A stretch of 23,062 nucleotides of DNA from a virus. Below are positions 5,977 through 13,296 of the stretch, piece after piece. Numbering within the stretch: position 1 is the first letter of the stretch; every line of letters begins with the position of its first letter. The DNA is taken from positions 1 through 23,062 of IMG/VR virus record IMGVR_UViG_3300037672_001069; one strand, given 5' to 3'. Below the pieces are notes generated by a model. It saw only the letters and a program-made list of their open reading frames with translations, did no database searches and was not told where the DNA came from. A program made the translations under genes and the position numbers.

Positions 5977-7250
5977 AATCCTTTCTTCAATTTCTAAGCG
6001 AATCTGCAACACAGCAAGCACAACGTCTTGGTCTGGAGGGTGATGGTCATGGTTCCTGGTATGATAGAAGTACTAAGGAATTTGTAGCGAAAACTGAAAA
6101 GGGTAAACTAAAATTTTATAATAAAAGACAGAAGATTGGTAAGGGTGATCCTGATCAAACTGAATTAGAAAAGAATGTCTCTGACCCCAACTTTACTGAT
6201 CCTGGTTTAAAACAAGAACCGCAAGTTGTACCAGAACAAGAAGCAGCACCTGCTCCAGCACAACCAACAGTAGAACTCAATCCAGATCTTACTGCAGGTC
6301 CACAAAAAGCAGCAAAATCAAAAGGAACTCTTACTATTGCTTTTGGTAGATTCAATCCTCCACATATTGGGCATCAGCAATTGATGGATACTGCTAAGAA
6401 ATCGGCAGATCAAGAACATGGAGACTATATTATAGTTCCATCTCGTTCAAATGATCCTAAGAAGAATCCTCTCGACGCTGATACCAAAGTTGCATTTATG
6501 AGAGGGATGTTCCCCAAGCACGCTGGTAGAATTCAAAATGATAACAATACTAGAACTATTTTTGATGTTTTAAAGAAAGCACATGGTGATGGATATGAGA
6601 ATGTCAGAATTATTGGTGGTGCTGACAGAGTAGGTGAATTTAGTAAACTGGCAAATAATTATAATGGTACTCTCTATCAGTTTAACAATATTGAGGTCGT
6701 TTCTGCTGGTGATAGAGATCCAGATGCTGAAGGAATTGAAGGTCTTTCAGCATCAAGATTGAGACTTGCCGCTTCTGAAAATGATTACAAAACTTTTAAA
6801 ATGGCAATGCCTGATGGTATGGCACCTAAGGAAGTGAAAGATCTGTATAATACTCTCCGTGTATCAATGGGTATTAATGAAGAGTGGGGTATTTGGGAAA
6901 TGGCACCTAAGTTTGATCAGCAAACTCTTCGTGAAAATTATGTAAGTAAAACAATATATAAAATTGGTGAATGGGTTGAAAATATGAATACTGGATTGGT
7001 TGGAAAAATTGTTCGTAGAGGTGCAAATCATCTTATCTGTGTCACAGAAGATGATATTATGTTCAAGTCTTGGATTAGAGATGTGAATGAATCAATTGTC
7101 AATGGCACTGAGATAGGTGGAGTTCCTGCAGATCAACGTTTGGTTGGAACTGACTCACACTTTAACTATGTTTCATCGATGGTTCCAGGCGCTATGTCTA
7201 GCGGAATAGCGTTTATAAATAAATATAAGATAGGAAAACGTAAATCGTAA
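5973..7250 (+). CDS. nucleotidyltransferase-domain protein with T4-type capsid-targeting N-terminus
   Basis: A 425-residue multidomain protein. Residues 1-11, MKSFLQFLSES, resemble the capsid-targeting peptide of T4 internal head proteins (MKTYQEFIAE, cleaved after Glu by gp21), with cleavage predicted after Glu10. Residues 20-75 form a Gly/Lys-rich conserved-looking module (GDGHGSWYDRSTKEFVAK). A Pro/Ala/Glu linker (80-115) follows. Residues 118-300 form a cytidylyltransferase-like Rossmann domain: AFGRFNPPHIGHQQLM, with the HIGH motif at 131-134, and GLSASRLR at about 258-264 in place of the ISSTxxR motif. A C-terminal beta-rich region (KIGEWVENMNTGLVGKIV) looks like an SH3/KOW-type fold. 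The family adenylylates or cytidylylates small molecules such as NMN; the substrate here is unknown. Head packaging is inference. Confidence 0.85.
   Translation: MKSFLQFLSESATQQAQRLGLEGDGHGSWYDRSTKEFVAKTEKGKLKFYNKRQKIGKGDPDQTELEKNVSDPNFTDPGLKQEPQVVPEQEAAPAPAQPTVELNPDLTAGPQKAAKSKGTLTIAFGRFNPPHIGHQQLMDTAKKSADQEHGDYIIVPSRSNDPKKNPLDADTKVAFMRGMFPKHAGRIQNDNNTRTIFDVLKKAHGDGYENVRIIGGADRVGEFSKLANNYNGTLYQFNNIEVVSAGDRDPDAEGIEGLSASRLRLAASENDYKTFKMAMPDGMAPKEVKDLYNTLRVSMGINEEWGIWEMAPKFDQQTLRENYVSKTIYKIGEWVENMNTGLVGKIVRRGANHLICVTEDDIMFKSWIRDVNESIVNGTEIGGVPADQRLVGTDSHFNYVSSMVPGAMSSGIAFINKYKIGKRKS
7214..7221 (+). promoter_or_regulatory. late promoter TATAAATA inside the 3' end of the upstream gene
   Basis: A perfect T4-type late core, TATAAATA, 37 bases before the ATG at 7259. 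It lies inside the last codons of the nucleotidyltransferase gene, where it encodes part of the FINKYKIG tail. The downstream leader shares a 12-base sequence with the leader of the gene at 16697. Confidence 0.75.
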
Positions 7251-7258
7251 AATCTTCG

Positions 7259-8476
7259 ATGACTAAAAATATATTTGAAGACCTTCCAGTACGTAAGCAC
7301 GCTGCTGCATCTGCAGTTCCTGCCGCTAAAGAAGGCGTAAAAACGGAGAGTGGTGAAGGAGGATCTGAAAAGAAAATCCGTCAAGCAGTCTACGATATTC
7401 GTTATCGTGCAAGAAGAGAAGGTGTTGACCTGAGAGCAGCATATGCTCAGTATATGCAAAATAGTAATCTGAGTGCTCCCGAACAAACGGCAGTTAGAGC
7501 AAAACTATTTGGTAGGGATGGTGGCGGAGACAAGAAAGAGTCGTATGATTCTTTAATGTCTGATGGTGCTACTGGAACTGTTGCTAGCGCACTCTTCAAA
7601 GTATTTGTCGAAAAAGTTGAAAAGGAACCAATTCAAGAAGATGAAGGTGCAGAAAGAAAGTATAAGGTAAGAGTTGGTGATCCCAAGAGTGGCAAGTCTT
7701 ATGTAAGATATGCTAATCGTTCTAAGATCACAGAACTAAGAGCAAAAGGTCTCAAAGTTGAAATGACTGAGCACGGTGAACCTTATGAGGGTGAAAGGAA
7801 GAAGGGGGGTAAGATGGATCCTGTCGCTAAGAATCCTCAAAAAAGAGATGGTGATGTAAATAATGATGGTAAGAAAGATGGTACTGATAAGTACATCTAT
7901 GCTCGTCGTGATGCAATCAATGCAGCGATTGCCAAAAAGAAGGGAATGAATGAAGATTTCCTTGTTGATGGAACTACTTCAACCGAAGGTCAGGGAACGA
8001 TGGTTCCTGATGGACCGGTTAATAACTATGCAGGTAAAAAACCAGTAGTTCAGATCAATCCAGATTCTAAAGTTGATGGTGCTGGTGGTAAGAATCTCCG
8101 TGCTCATAAAGAAGTTGAAGGTGAAATGATTGCCGAGAAATCGGTAAGTAAAACTCAACAACGTTTTATGAGTATGGTTTCTGAATATAAAAATCGTGAG
8201 ATTGACTCAAATAATGATCCTATAGAAAAGGTTGCTGAAGAAAAAGGTGAAGAATGTCCTAAGTGTAAGAAGTGTCCTTGTGAATGTGGACACATGGATA
8301 GAGAAAAGAGAACTTACAGAGAACTTCTTAAGAATAAGTTGAGAGCGATGGGTATCAAGAACCCAATGATGCTTGGAGCACCTGAAGATGGGGAAGAAGT
8401 TATGAAGATTATGACTTCTCAAACTGCAAAAATGTCTGCAGAAGGTTACGGTAATAAAAAGAAAAAGAAAAAGTAA
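7259..8476 (+). CDS. charged late protein with dockerin-like calcium loop and Cys cluster, 405 aa
   Basis: A very hydrophilic protein of patchwork build, probably a virion or head-assembly component. Residues 38-85 are a basic helical module (KKIRQAVYDIRYRARREGVD). Residues 134-175 form a small domain (KYKVRVGDPKSGKSYVRYAN, then LKVEMTEHGEP). Residues 198-221, DGDVNNDGKKDGTDKYIYAR, closely resemble a dockerin/EF-hand-type calcium loop with Asp/Asn at alternating ligand positions. SVSKTQQRFMSMV at 296-308 recalls the QQRFMGMV motif of DUF3008-like proteins. A Cys cluster, ECPKCKKCPCECGH (333-345), may bind zinc. The tail ends in a poly-Lys run. A perfect late promoter precedes it. No Shine-Dalgarno sequence is evident near the ATG. 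The function is unknown; binding roles are inferred from motifs. Confidence 0.82.
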   Translation: MTKNIFEDLPVRKHAAASAVPAAKEGVKTESGEGGSEKKIRQAVYDIRYRARREGVDLRAAYAQYMQNSNLSAPEQTAVRAKLFGRDGGGDKKESYDSLMSDGATGTVASALFKVFVEKVEKEPIQEDEGAERKYKVRVGDPKSGKSYVRYANRSKITELRAKGLKVEMTEHGEPYEGERKKGGKMDPVAKNPQKRDGDVNNDGKKDGTDKYIYARRDAINAAIAKKKGMNEDFLVDGTTSTEGQGTMVPDGPVNNYAGKKPVVQINPDSKVDGAGGKNLRAHKEVEGEMIAEKSVSKTQQRFMSMVSEYKNREIDSNNDPIEKVAEEKGEECPKCKKCPCECGHMDREKRTYRELLKNKLRAMGIKNPMMLGAPEDGEEVMKIMTSQTAKMSAEGYGNKKKKKK

Positions 8477-8485
8477 CTATTAGCG

Positions 8486-8496
8486 TGCTATATAAT
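8486..8496 (+). promoter_or_regulatory. possible host-type extended -10 promoter
   Basis: TGCTATATAAT contains an extended -10 (TGnTATAnT-like) 20 bases before the ATG at 8516. No convincing -35 is seen. The same GTGCTATA core appears at 5051-5058. This may drive the 68-aa gene from the host sigma factor; support is weak. Confidence 0.3.
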
Positions 8497-8515
8497 GTAA
8501 ATATGTGATAAAACA

Positions 8516-8722
8516 ATGCTTGCATTTCTACTCCCATTAGCGTCGAAAATTATTAAAGATGCTATCAATAACATTCCAGAGAATGAAGAACTCGGTGAGA
8601 AGATGGTTGAGATCTGTCTTGTTATTCTTTCTAAGGCAGTTAAGCTGACTAAGACTGATATGGACGATCAATTATTGGAAGTTGTCAAGAAGGCAATGGT
8701 GTCAAGAGAGGGCGAAGAGTAA
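8516..8722 (+). CDS. small protein with hydrophobic N-terminus, 68 aa
   Basis: A 68-residue ORF between two intergenic promoters. It begins MLAFLLPLASKIIKDAINNI, a hydrophobic-to-amphipathic helix. A second nonpolar stretch, MVEICLVILSKAVKL (about residues 30-44), precedes an acidic, helical C-terminus ending SREGEE. The size and two hydrophobic helices are compatible with a small membrane protein such as a holin-like or membrane-associated factor, but the helices are short and interrupted by charges, so a soluble helical bundle is equally possible. No family recognised. It is separated from the upstream gene by 39 bases and from the next start by 49 bases containing a late promoter. Confidence 0.65.
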   Translation: MLAFLLPLASKIIKDAINNIPENEELGEKMVEICLVILSKAVKLTKTDMDDQLLEVVKKAMVSREGEE

Positions 8723-8734
8723 TCCATTACTTTT

Positions 8735-8742
8735 TATAAATA
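8735..8742 (+). promoter_or_regulatory. late promoter TATAAATA
   Basis: A perfect TATAAATA preceded by a T run (TTTT), in the 49-base gap before the 99-aa gene at 8772. With a T4-like start site about six bases beyond the core, the leader would be about 24 nt and include the AAGG Shine-Dalgarno at 8759-8762. Confidence 0.82.
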
Positions 8743-8771
8743 TCTTTATACAAGATTCAAAGGTAAAAGAC

Positions 8772-9071
8772 ATGGCACCACTTTGGGGATCTGGAGATGT
8801 ATCCACCGATGAGCCAAAATTCACAGCACACCATGAGGGCATGGATACATCCAACCTCACAGTTTTCGGTGTGGATGAAACTGAACTTGGAGTAGCAAAT
8901 GCTACTTCTGGTGATGCTGGCAAGTATGCCCCCGCCCACGGTGGTTGGGTTGGTATTACTACATATAATGATATGCATGGAAATCTTAGAGTTAAAACTG
9001 AGACTCTCGTTGCAATCGGAATTACTGGACTTGACCAGGCAGACGATACGATTCTTCCAGATAGCTTATAA
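8772..9071 (+). CDS. late protein, putative virion component, 99 aa
   Basis: A 99-residue soluble protein starting MAPLWGSGDVSTDEPKF. I chose the ATG at 8772 because it follows AAGG with an eight-base gap and lies downstream of a perfect late promoter; an earlier in-frame codon at 8682 lies inside the preceding gene and the promoter. The sequence is beta-rich with small and polar residues (GKYAPAHGGWVGITTYNDMHGN, followed by RVKTETLVAIGI). WGSGD...PKF and GGWV...RVKTETLVA elements recall small structural proteins common in cyanomyoviruses, from memory rather than a search. A head-decoration or neck role is possible but not shown. Confidence 0.72.
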   Translation: MAPLWGSGDVSTDEPKFTAHHEGMDTSNLTVFGVDETELGVANATSGDAGKYAPAHGGWVGITTYNDMHGNLRVKTETLVAIGITGLDQADDTILPDSL

Positions 9072-9077
9072 TATGGT

Positions 9078-9449
9078 ATGAGATTTAATGAATTGAACGA
9101 GAGTAATTACTTGCTCTTTGCTATAAAATTTTATAATAATCCGCAAGCAGTCACAAGAGATGATTTTGAGTCTGACTTGAAGAGGATTAGATATATAAAA
9201 CGTTTATTGAAAAGATACAAGAATACGGGTGAGCTAAAAGTTCACCTTATATTAAATCATCTTATAATTTTGTTTAATGTATTTGATGAGGCTGCTGTTC
9301 CTCTTCTGTTCTACAATTTAGAAGAAGATCTTTGGCCATCCATAAAAAGTTTTCTTACTTTTTTAAATAGAATTCCTGAATATCCAAAAACTCATATATC
9401 AGGAATTCCTATTGACTATGATTGCTTACAAGAATTAAAGTCGCTCTGA
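9078..9449 (+). CDS. conserved-type hypothetical protein, 123 aa
   Basis: A 123-residue mostly helical protein: MRFNELNESNYLLFAIKFYNN, then a basic helix (DDFESDLKRIRYIKRLLKRY), a hydrophobic helix (LILNHLIILFNVF) and an aromatic-rich C-terminus (LWPSIKSFLTFLNRIPEYP). I recall similar proteins in T4-like cyanophages, where they are annotated as hypothetical. No catalytic motif is seen. The start is the first ATG after the upstream gene, seven bases beyond its stop; its own stop overlaps the next start (ATG within TGATG). A structural or assembly role is possible by position, but unproven. Confidence 0.75.
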   Translation: MRFNELNESNYLLFAIKFYNNPQAVTRDDFESDLKRIRYIKRLLKRYKNTGELKVHLILNHLIILFNVFDEAAVPLLFYNLEEDLWPSIKSFLTFLNRIPEYPKTHISGIPIDYDCLQELKSL

Positions 9450-9631
9450 TGGACATCAATAAAATTATTGGTATTGTTAGAACTCTTAAAGAAGAGGGTG
9501 GTCCTACTATGGCGATGGGTAATGGTCAGATTGCTGGTTCTACTGAGGCAGGAGATGATCCTCCAGTGAAGAAAAAAAGAAAACCAACACCAATTGGCCG
9601 TTATAGAACTCGCGTAACCTGGACGGTATAA
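9449..9631 (+). CDS. small basic protein, 60 aa, unknown function
   Basis: The ORF is 60 residues from the ATG that overlaps the upstream stop (TGATG). A TTG in frame at 9422 lies within the previous gene and is rejected. It starts with a short helix, MDINKIIGIVRTLKEEGG, followed by a Gly/Ala-rich flexible stretch (PTMAMGNGQIAGSTEAG) and a basic Pro-rich tail (PPVKKKRKPTPIGRYRTR). The layout of helix, linker and basic tail suggests a protein tethered by its N-terminus that touches nucleic acid or a capsid surface; this is inference. Its stop overlaps the next ATG by one base. Confidence 0.68.
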   Translation: MDINKIIGIVRTLKEEGGPTMAMGNGQIAGSTEAGDDPPVKKKRKPTPIGRYRTRVTWTV

Positions 9632-10020
9632 TGGATGATGCTGCTGGTGTAAATGCTGCTATTTTAGAAAGATTGGAAAGAGTAGTTGAATCTTTGCAGG
9701 ATAACTCCGTAAAGATGGGTCAACTTCTAGCAGTCCATAATGAGAAGTTAGATAAGCAAGATAGAATTGACGCTGTACTCTTTGAGAAGGTAGATAGTGT
9801 ACATCGCGAAGTAAATCGTAAAGCAGAGGAAATAAAGAAAGGTTGTGAGAGAGATATTAGATTAATTGATGATCGTCTTCGTCTTATGGAAAAGAAGATG
9901 TGGACCATTGCTGGTGCCCTGACTGTAATATCATTCTTGGTTAGCATACCAGGTCAAACAGTGATGGGAAATTTCTTGACTCCTAACCAAACACCAGTTA
10001 TAATAGAACAACAGAAGTAG
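9631..10020 (+). CDS. coiled-coil protein with C-terminal membrane segment (XhlA-like topology), 129 aa
   Basis: Residues 10-90 are charged and heptad-like (ILERLERVVESLQDNSVKM, then DKQDRIDAVLFEKVDSVHRE), predicting a long coiled coil. Residues 92-112, WTIAGALTVISFLVSIPGQ, form one membrane-spanning segment, followed by a short polar tail. The order coiled coil then C-terminal anchor is that of XhlA-type haemolysin/lysis-associated proteins, and a role in lysis or membrane contact is possible. Sequence identity with that family cannot be judged here. It starts at the ATG overlapping the upstream stop, and a 10-base gap separates it from the primase gene. Confidence 0.75.
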   Translation: MDDAAGVNAAILERLERVVESLQDNSVKMGQLLAVHNEKLDKQDRIDAVLFEKVDSVHREVNRKAEEIKKGCERDIRLIDDRLRLMEKKMWTIAGALTVISFLVSIPGQTVMGNFLTPNQTPVIIEQQK

Positions 10021-10030
10021 TCCTATTGTA

Positions 10031-11002
10031 ATGGATCTGATTGATTCCAAGTATGTTGGATTGATTTCGTCACGCCTACAAAAATTCAAGAAGGTTAAAC
10101 CAGACCTATACAACTTCCGTTGCCCTATCTGTGGAGACTCGCAGAAGAACAAGAACAAGTGTCGTGGGTATATGTATGTTATGAAGAATAACACCAACTT
10201 CAAGTGCCATAACTGTGGTGCTAGTTTGTCGTTGAATAATTTTATCAAGAAACTTGATACTACTCTACACAAGCAATATACCCTTGAGAAGTTTAAGGAA
10301 GGTCATACTGGCAGAAACTTTACTGCCGAAGAACCTGTATTCGACTTCAAGAAACCAGTTTTTAAAAAGAAGTTGGATTTACCTAAAGCATCTGAAAATC
10401 CTTATGCTAAAGAATACTTAGAGAAAAGGAAACTTAATCCTGATAGGTTTTATTTTACTGACAGTTTTAAGAAGTGGACAAATAGCAAAAAGCAAACGTT
10501 TGACTCCACATATAAGGATGAACCACGTATCATTATACCAATGTACGATAGAGACAAGGATCTCATCGGATTTCAGGGGAGAAGTCTAATTCCTAACTCT
10601 GTTAAATATATCACTGTGATGTTGAATGACCATTCTCCGAAACTATACGGACTTGATAATGTCGATGAAAAACAACCAATTTACATCGTTGAAGGACCCT
10701 TCGACTCCACGTTCGTGGAAAACGCTGTTGCTATGTGTGGGTCCGATGTTGATATTCGGTCGTTTGATTGGAGCGATCATATTTGGGTTCTTGATAATGA
10801 ACCACGTAACAGAGAAATCGTCAACCGAATTGCCAAACTCATCGATAGAGGAGAGAAGGTAGTGATCTGGGGAAACAACATTGTAGAGAAAGACATTAAC
10901 GATATGGTTCTTGCTGGACATGACGTTATGTCTATGATAAAATTGAATACATATGCTGGACTAGAAGCAAAAGTTAAATTTAACACTTGGAAAAAAGTAT
11001 GA
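10031..11002 (+). CDS. 61: DNA primase gp61
   Basis: A 323-residue primase of the T4 gp61 (DnaG-like) type, which makes the pentameric RNA primers for lagging-strand synthesis and works with gp41. The N-terminal zinc-binding domain is clear: FRCPICGDSQ (Cys31, Cys34) and FKCHNCGASLS (Cys59, Cys62). The Toprim core follows: PIYIVEGPFDST with Glu221 near residues 217-227, and HIWVLDNEPRN with Asp255 near 250-260. Length is close to T4 gp61 (342 aa). The gene is separated from gp41 by about 6.7 kb in this arrangement. Its stop overlaps the nrdA start (ATGA). No Shine-Dalgarno is evident at ATG 10031. Confidence 0.95.
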   Translation: MDLIDSKYVGLISSRLQKFKKVKPDLYNFRCPICGDSQKNKNKCRGYMYVMKNNTNFKCHNCGASLSLNNFIKKLDTTLHKQYTLEKFKEGHTGRNFTAEEPVFDFKKPVFKKKLDLPKASENPYAKEYLEKRKLNPDRFYFTDSFKKWTNSKKQTFDSTYKDEPRIIIPMYDRDKDLIGFQGRSLIPNSVKYITVMLNDHSPKLYGLDNVDEKQPIYIVEGPFDSTFVENAVAMCGSDVDIRSFDWSDHIWVLDNEPRNREIVNRIAKLIDRGEKVVIWGNNIVEKDINDMVLAGHDVMSMIKLNTYAGLEAKVKFNTWKKV

Positions 11003-13296
11003 GCAACGGGACAAAGGTAATTAAGAGAAATGGAAATACTGAACCTCTTGATCTGAATAAACTTCACGTAATGGTGGAGGAAGCATGTAAAGACTTGGCA
11101 GGTGTTTCTGCATCTCAAGTTGAAATGCAATCTGGCATTCAATTTTATGATGGCATCACTACAGGAGAGATACAGGAGATCCTGATTCGCTCTGCAAGCG
11201 ACTTGATTGATCTGGACCATCCCAACTATCAATTCGTTGCTGCCCGCTTGCTCCTGTTCGCTCTCAGGAAGCAACTTAACGGTCGTAGACACGAGACACC
11301 TTCTGTTTATGAACATACTAAACTCTGTGTAGAGAAAGGAGTTTATGATGCGGAAATTCTTGATCTCTACACCAAAGAAGAGTTTGATAAACTCGAATCA
11401 TTTATCGACCATCAACGCGATTATCTGTTTACCTATGCTGGTTTACGTCAGGTTGTGGATAAATACCTAGTGCAGGATCGTAGCACGGGTGCTCAATATG
11501 AGACACCTCAGTTCATGTATCTTTTGATTGCAGCAACAATTTTTTCTAAGTATCCAAAAGAAACCCGTTTAGATTACGTAAAGAAATACTATGAAGCAAT
11601 CAGCAGACACAAGATCAACATCCCAACACCGATCATGGCAGGCGTCAGGACACCCTTGCGTCAATTTGCATCTTGTGTTCTCGTTGATGTTGATGACACC
11701 CTCGATAGTATCTTTAGCAGCGATATGGCTATTGGTAAATACGTCGCACAAAGGGCTGGTATCGGTATTAACGCAGGCAGAATTCGTGGGATCAATGCTA
11801 AAATCAGAGGCGGAGAGGTACAACACACAGGCGTGGTCCCCTTCCTTAAAAAGTTTGAATCAACTGTACGATGCTGCACTCAAAACGGCATCAGAGGTGG
11901 TTCTGCTACAGTTCACTTTCCTATCTGGCACCAAGAAATAGAGGACATTATTGTTCTCAAAAATAACAAAGGCACAGAAGACAACCGGGTACGCAAACTT
12001 GACTACTCAATCCAGATTTCAAAACTTTTCTACGAACGTTTCATTGCGAATGGAGAGATTAGCTTATTCTCACCGCATGACGTACCAGGTCTCTATGATG
12101 CTTTTGGTACTGATTCATTTGACGATCTCTATGTACGCTATGAATCAGATGAGTTTACTCCAAGAAAGACTATCGGGGCACAAGATCTTTTCTTAGATCT
12201 CTTAAAGGAAAGAGCAGAGACTGGTCGTCTTTATATTATGAACATTGACCATTGCAATTCTCACTCATCCTTTATGGATAAGATTGAGATGAGTAACTTG
12301 TGCCAGGAGATTACTCTTCCTACTAAACCTTTACAACATATTGATGATGAAAACGGAGAAATTGCTCTCTGCATACTTAGTGCTGTTAATATCGGAAAAA
12401 TTAGGGATATGGAAGATCTTCAAATTCTTTGCGATCTTGCTGTTCGCAGTCTCGATGAACTTATTGATTTTCAAAACTACCCCATCAGAGCAGCAGAAAT
12501 CGCCACAAAAGCACGCCGCTCACTTGGAATTGGTTATATTGGTTTAGCGCACTTCCTGGCGAAGCAGGGGTTCAATTATAGCGAAGCAGGTGCCTGGGAT
12601 GCAGTTCATAAACTGTCTGAATCCTTTCAATATTATCTGATTTCTGCTACAGTAGAACTTGCTAAAGAAAAAGGTGCTTGTGAGTATAGTGGTCGAACAA
12701 AGTATGGAAATGGAATTTTGCCCATCGATACATATAAGAAGGATGTGGATGAAATTGTTCCAAATGAGCTTCAGTATGATTGGGAGAGTCTTAGGGCACA
12801 AGTTAATCAATACGGAGTTAGGAACTCAACATTGTCCGCACAGATGCCTTCAGAGAGCAGTTCCGTTGTGTCAAATGCAACTAATGGAATTGAACCACCT
12901 AGAGGATACTTGTCCATTAAGAAGTCCAAAAAAGGACCTCTTAAGCAAATTGTTCCACAATATGCAACATTGAAAAATAACTATACTTTACTATGGGATA
13001 TGAAGTCTAATCGTGGTTATATTAACATTGTTGCTGTAATGCAGAAGTTCTTTGACCAAGCAATTAGTGGCAATTGGAGTTATAATCCAGAGAACTATCC
13101 TGACAATGAAGTTCCAGTTTCAGTAATGGCACAAGATCTTTTAACTACATACAAATACGGTTGGAAGACTTCATATTATCAGAACACATACGACTTCAAG
13201 ACTGACGAGGTAGAAGATACTAAGGAAAGTCTTGATAATCTAATCACTCAACTAGAAAACGCCGAGGAGGAAGACTGTGAGTCTTGTAAAATTTAA
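10999..13296 (+). CDS. nrdA: ribonucleoside-diphosphate reductase, large (alpha) subunit NrdA
   Basis: A 765-residue class Ia reductase alpha chain, which reduces ribonucleotides to deoxyribonucleotides with NrdB. An N-terminal ATP-cone, the allosteric activity site, begins TKVIKRNGNTEPLDLNKLH. The active-site cysteines are present: Cys226 (FASCVLVD), Cys435 in NLCQE, the thiyl-radical site with its Asn and Glu, and Cys458 (ALCILSAVNIGKI). The mobile C-terminal redox pair is CESC at residues 760-763. I chose ATG 10999, which overlaps the gp61 stop (ATGA) and follows GGA; the in-frame TTG at 10987 adds four residues without support. The last 20 bases overlap nrdB. All residues needed for activity are visible, so it is probably functional. 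Confidence 0.97.
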   Translation: MSNGTKVIKRNGNTEPLDLNKLHVMVEEACKDLAGVSASQVEMQSGIQFYDGITTGEIQEILIRSASDLIDLDHPNYQFVAARLLLFALRKQLNGRRHETPSVYEHTKLCVEKGVYDAEILDLYTKEEFDKLESFIDHQRDYLFTYAGLRQVVDKYLVQDRSTGAQYETPQFMYLLIAATIFSKYPKETRLDYVKKYYEAISRHKINIPTPIMAGVRTPLRQFASCVLVDVDDTLDSIFSSDMAIGKYVAQRAGIGINAGRIRGINAKIRGGEVQHTGVVPFLKKFESTVRCCTQNGIRGGSATVHFPIWHQEIEDIIVLKNNKGTEDNRVRKLDYSIQISKLFYERFIANGEISLFSPHDVPGLYDAFGTDSFDDLYVRYESDEFTPRKTIGAQDLFLDLLKERAETGRLYIMNIDHCNSHSSFMDKIEMSNLCQEITLPTKPLQHIDDENGEIALCILSAVNIGKIRDMEDLQILCDLAVRSLDELIDFQNYPIRAAEIATKARRSLGIGYIGLAHFLAKQGFNYSEAGAWDAVHKLSESFQYYLISATVELAKEKGACEYSGRTKYGNGILPIDTYKKDVDEIVPNELQYDWESLRAQVNQYGVRNSTLSAQMPSESSSVVSNATNGIEPPRGYLSIKKSKKGPLKQIVPQYATLKNNYTLLWDMKSNRGYINIVAVMQKFFDQAISGNWSYNPENYPDNEVPVSVMAQDLLTTYKYGWKTSYYQNTYDFKTDEVEDTKESLDNLITQLENAEEEDCESCKI

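Noticed and set aside
10777-11316. 179-aa minus-strand ORF across gp61 and nrdA
   Set aside because: It lies opposite two strong genes and has no supporting signals.
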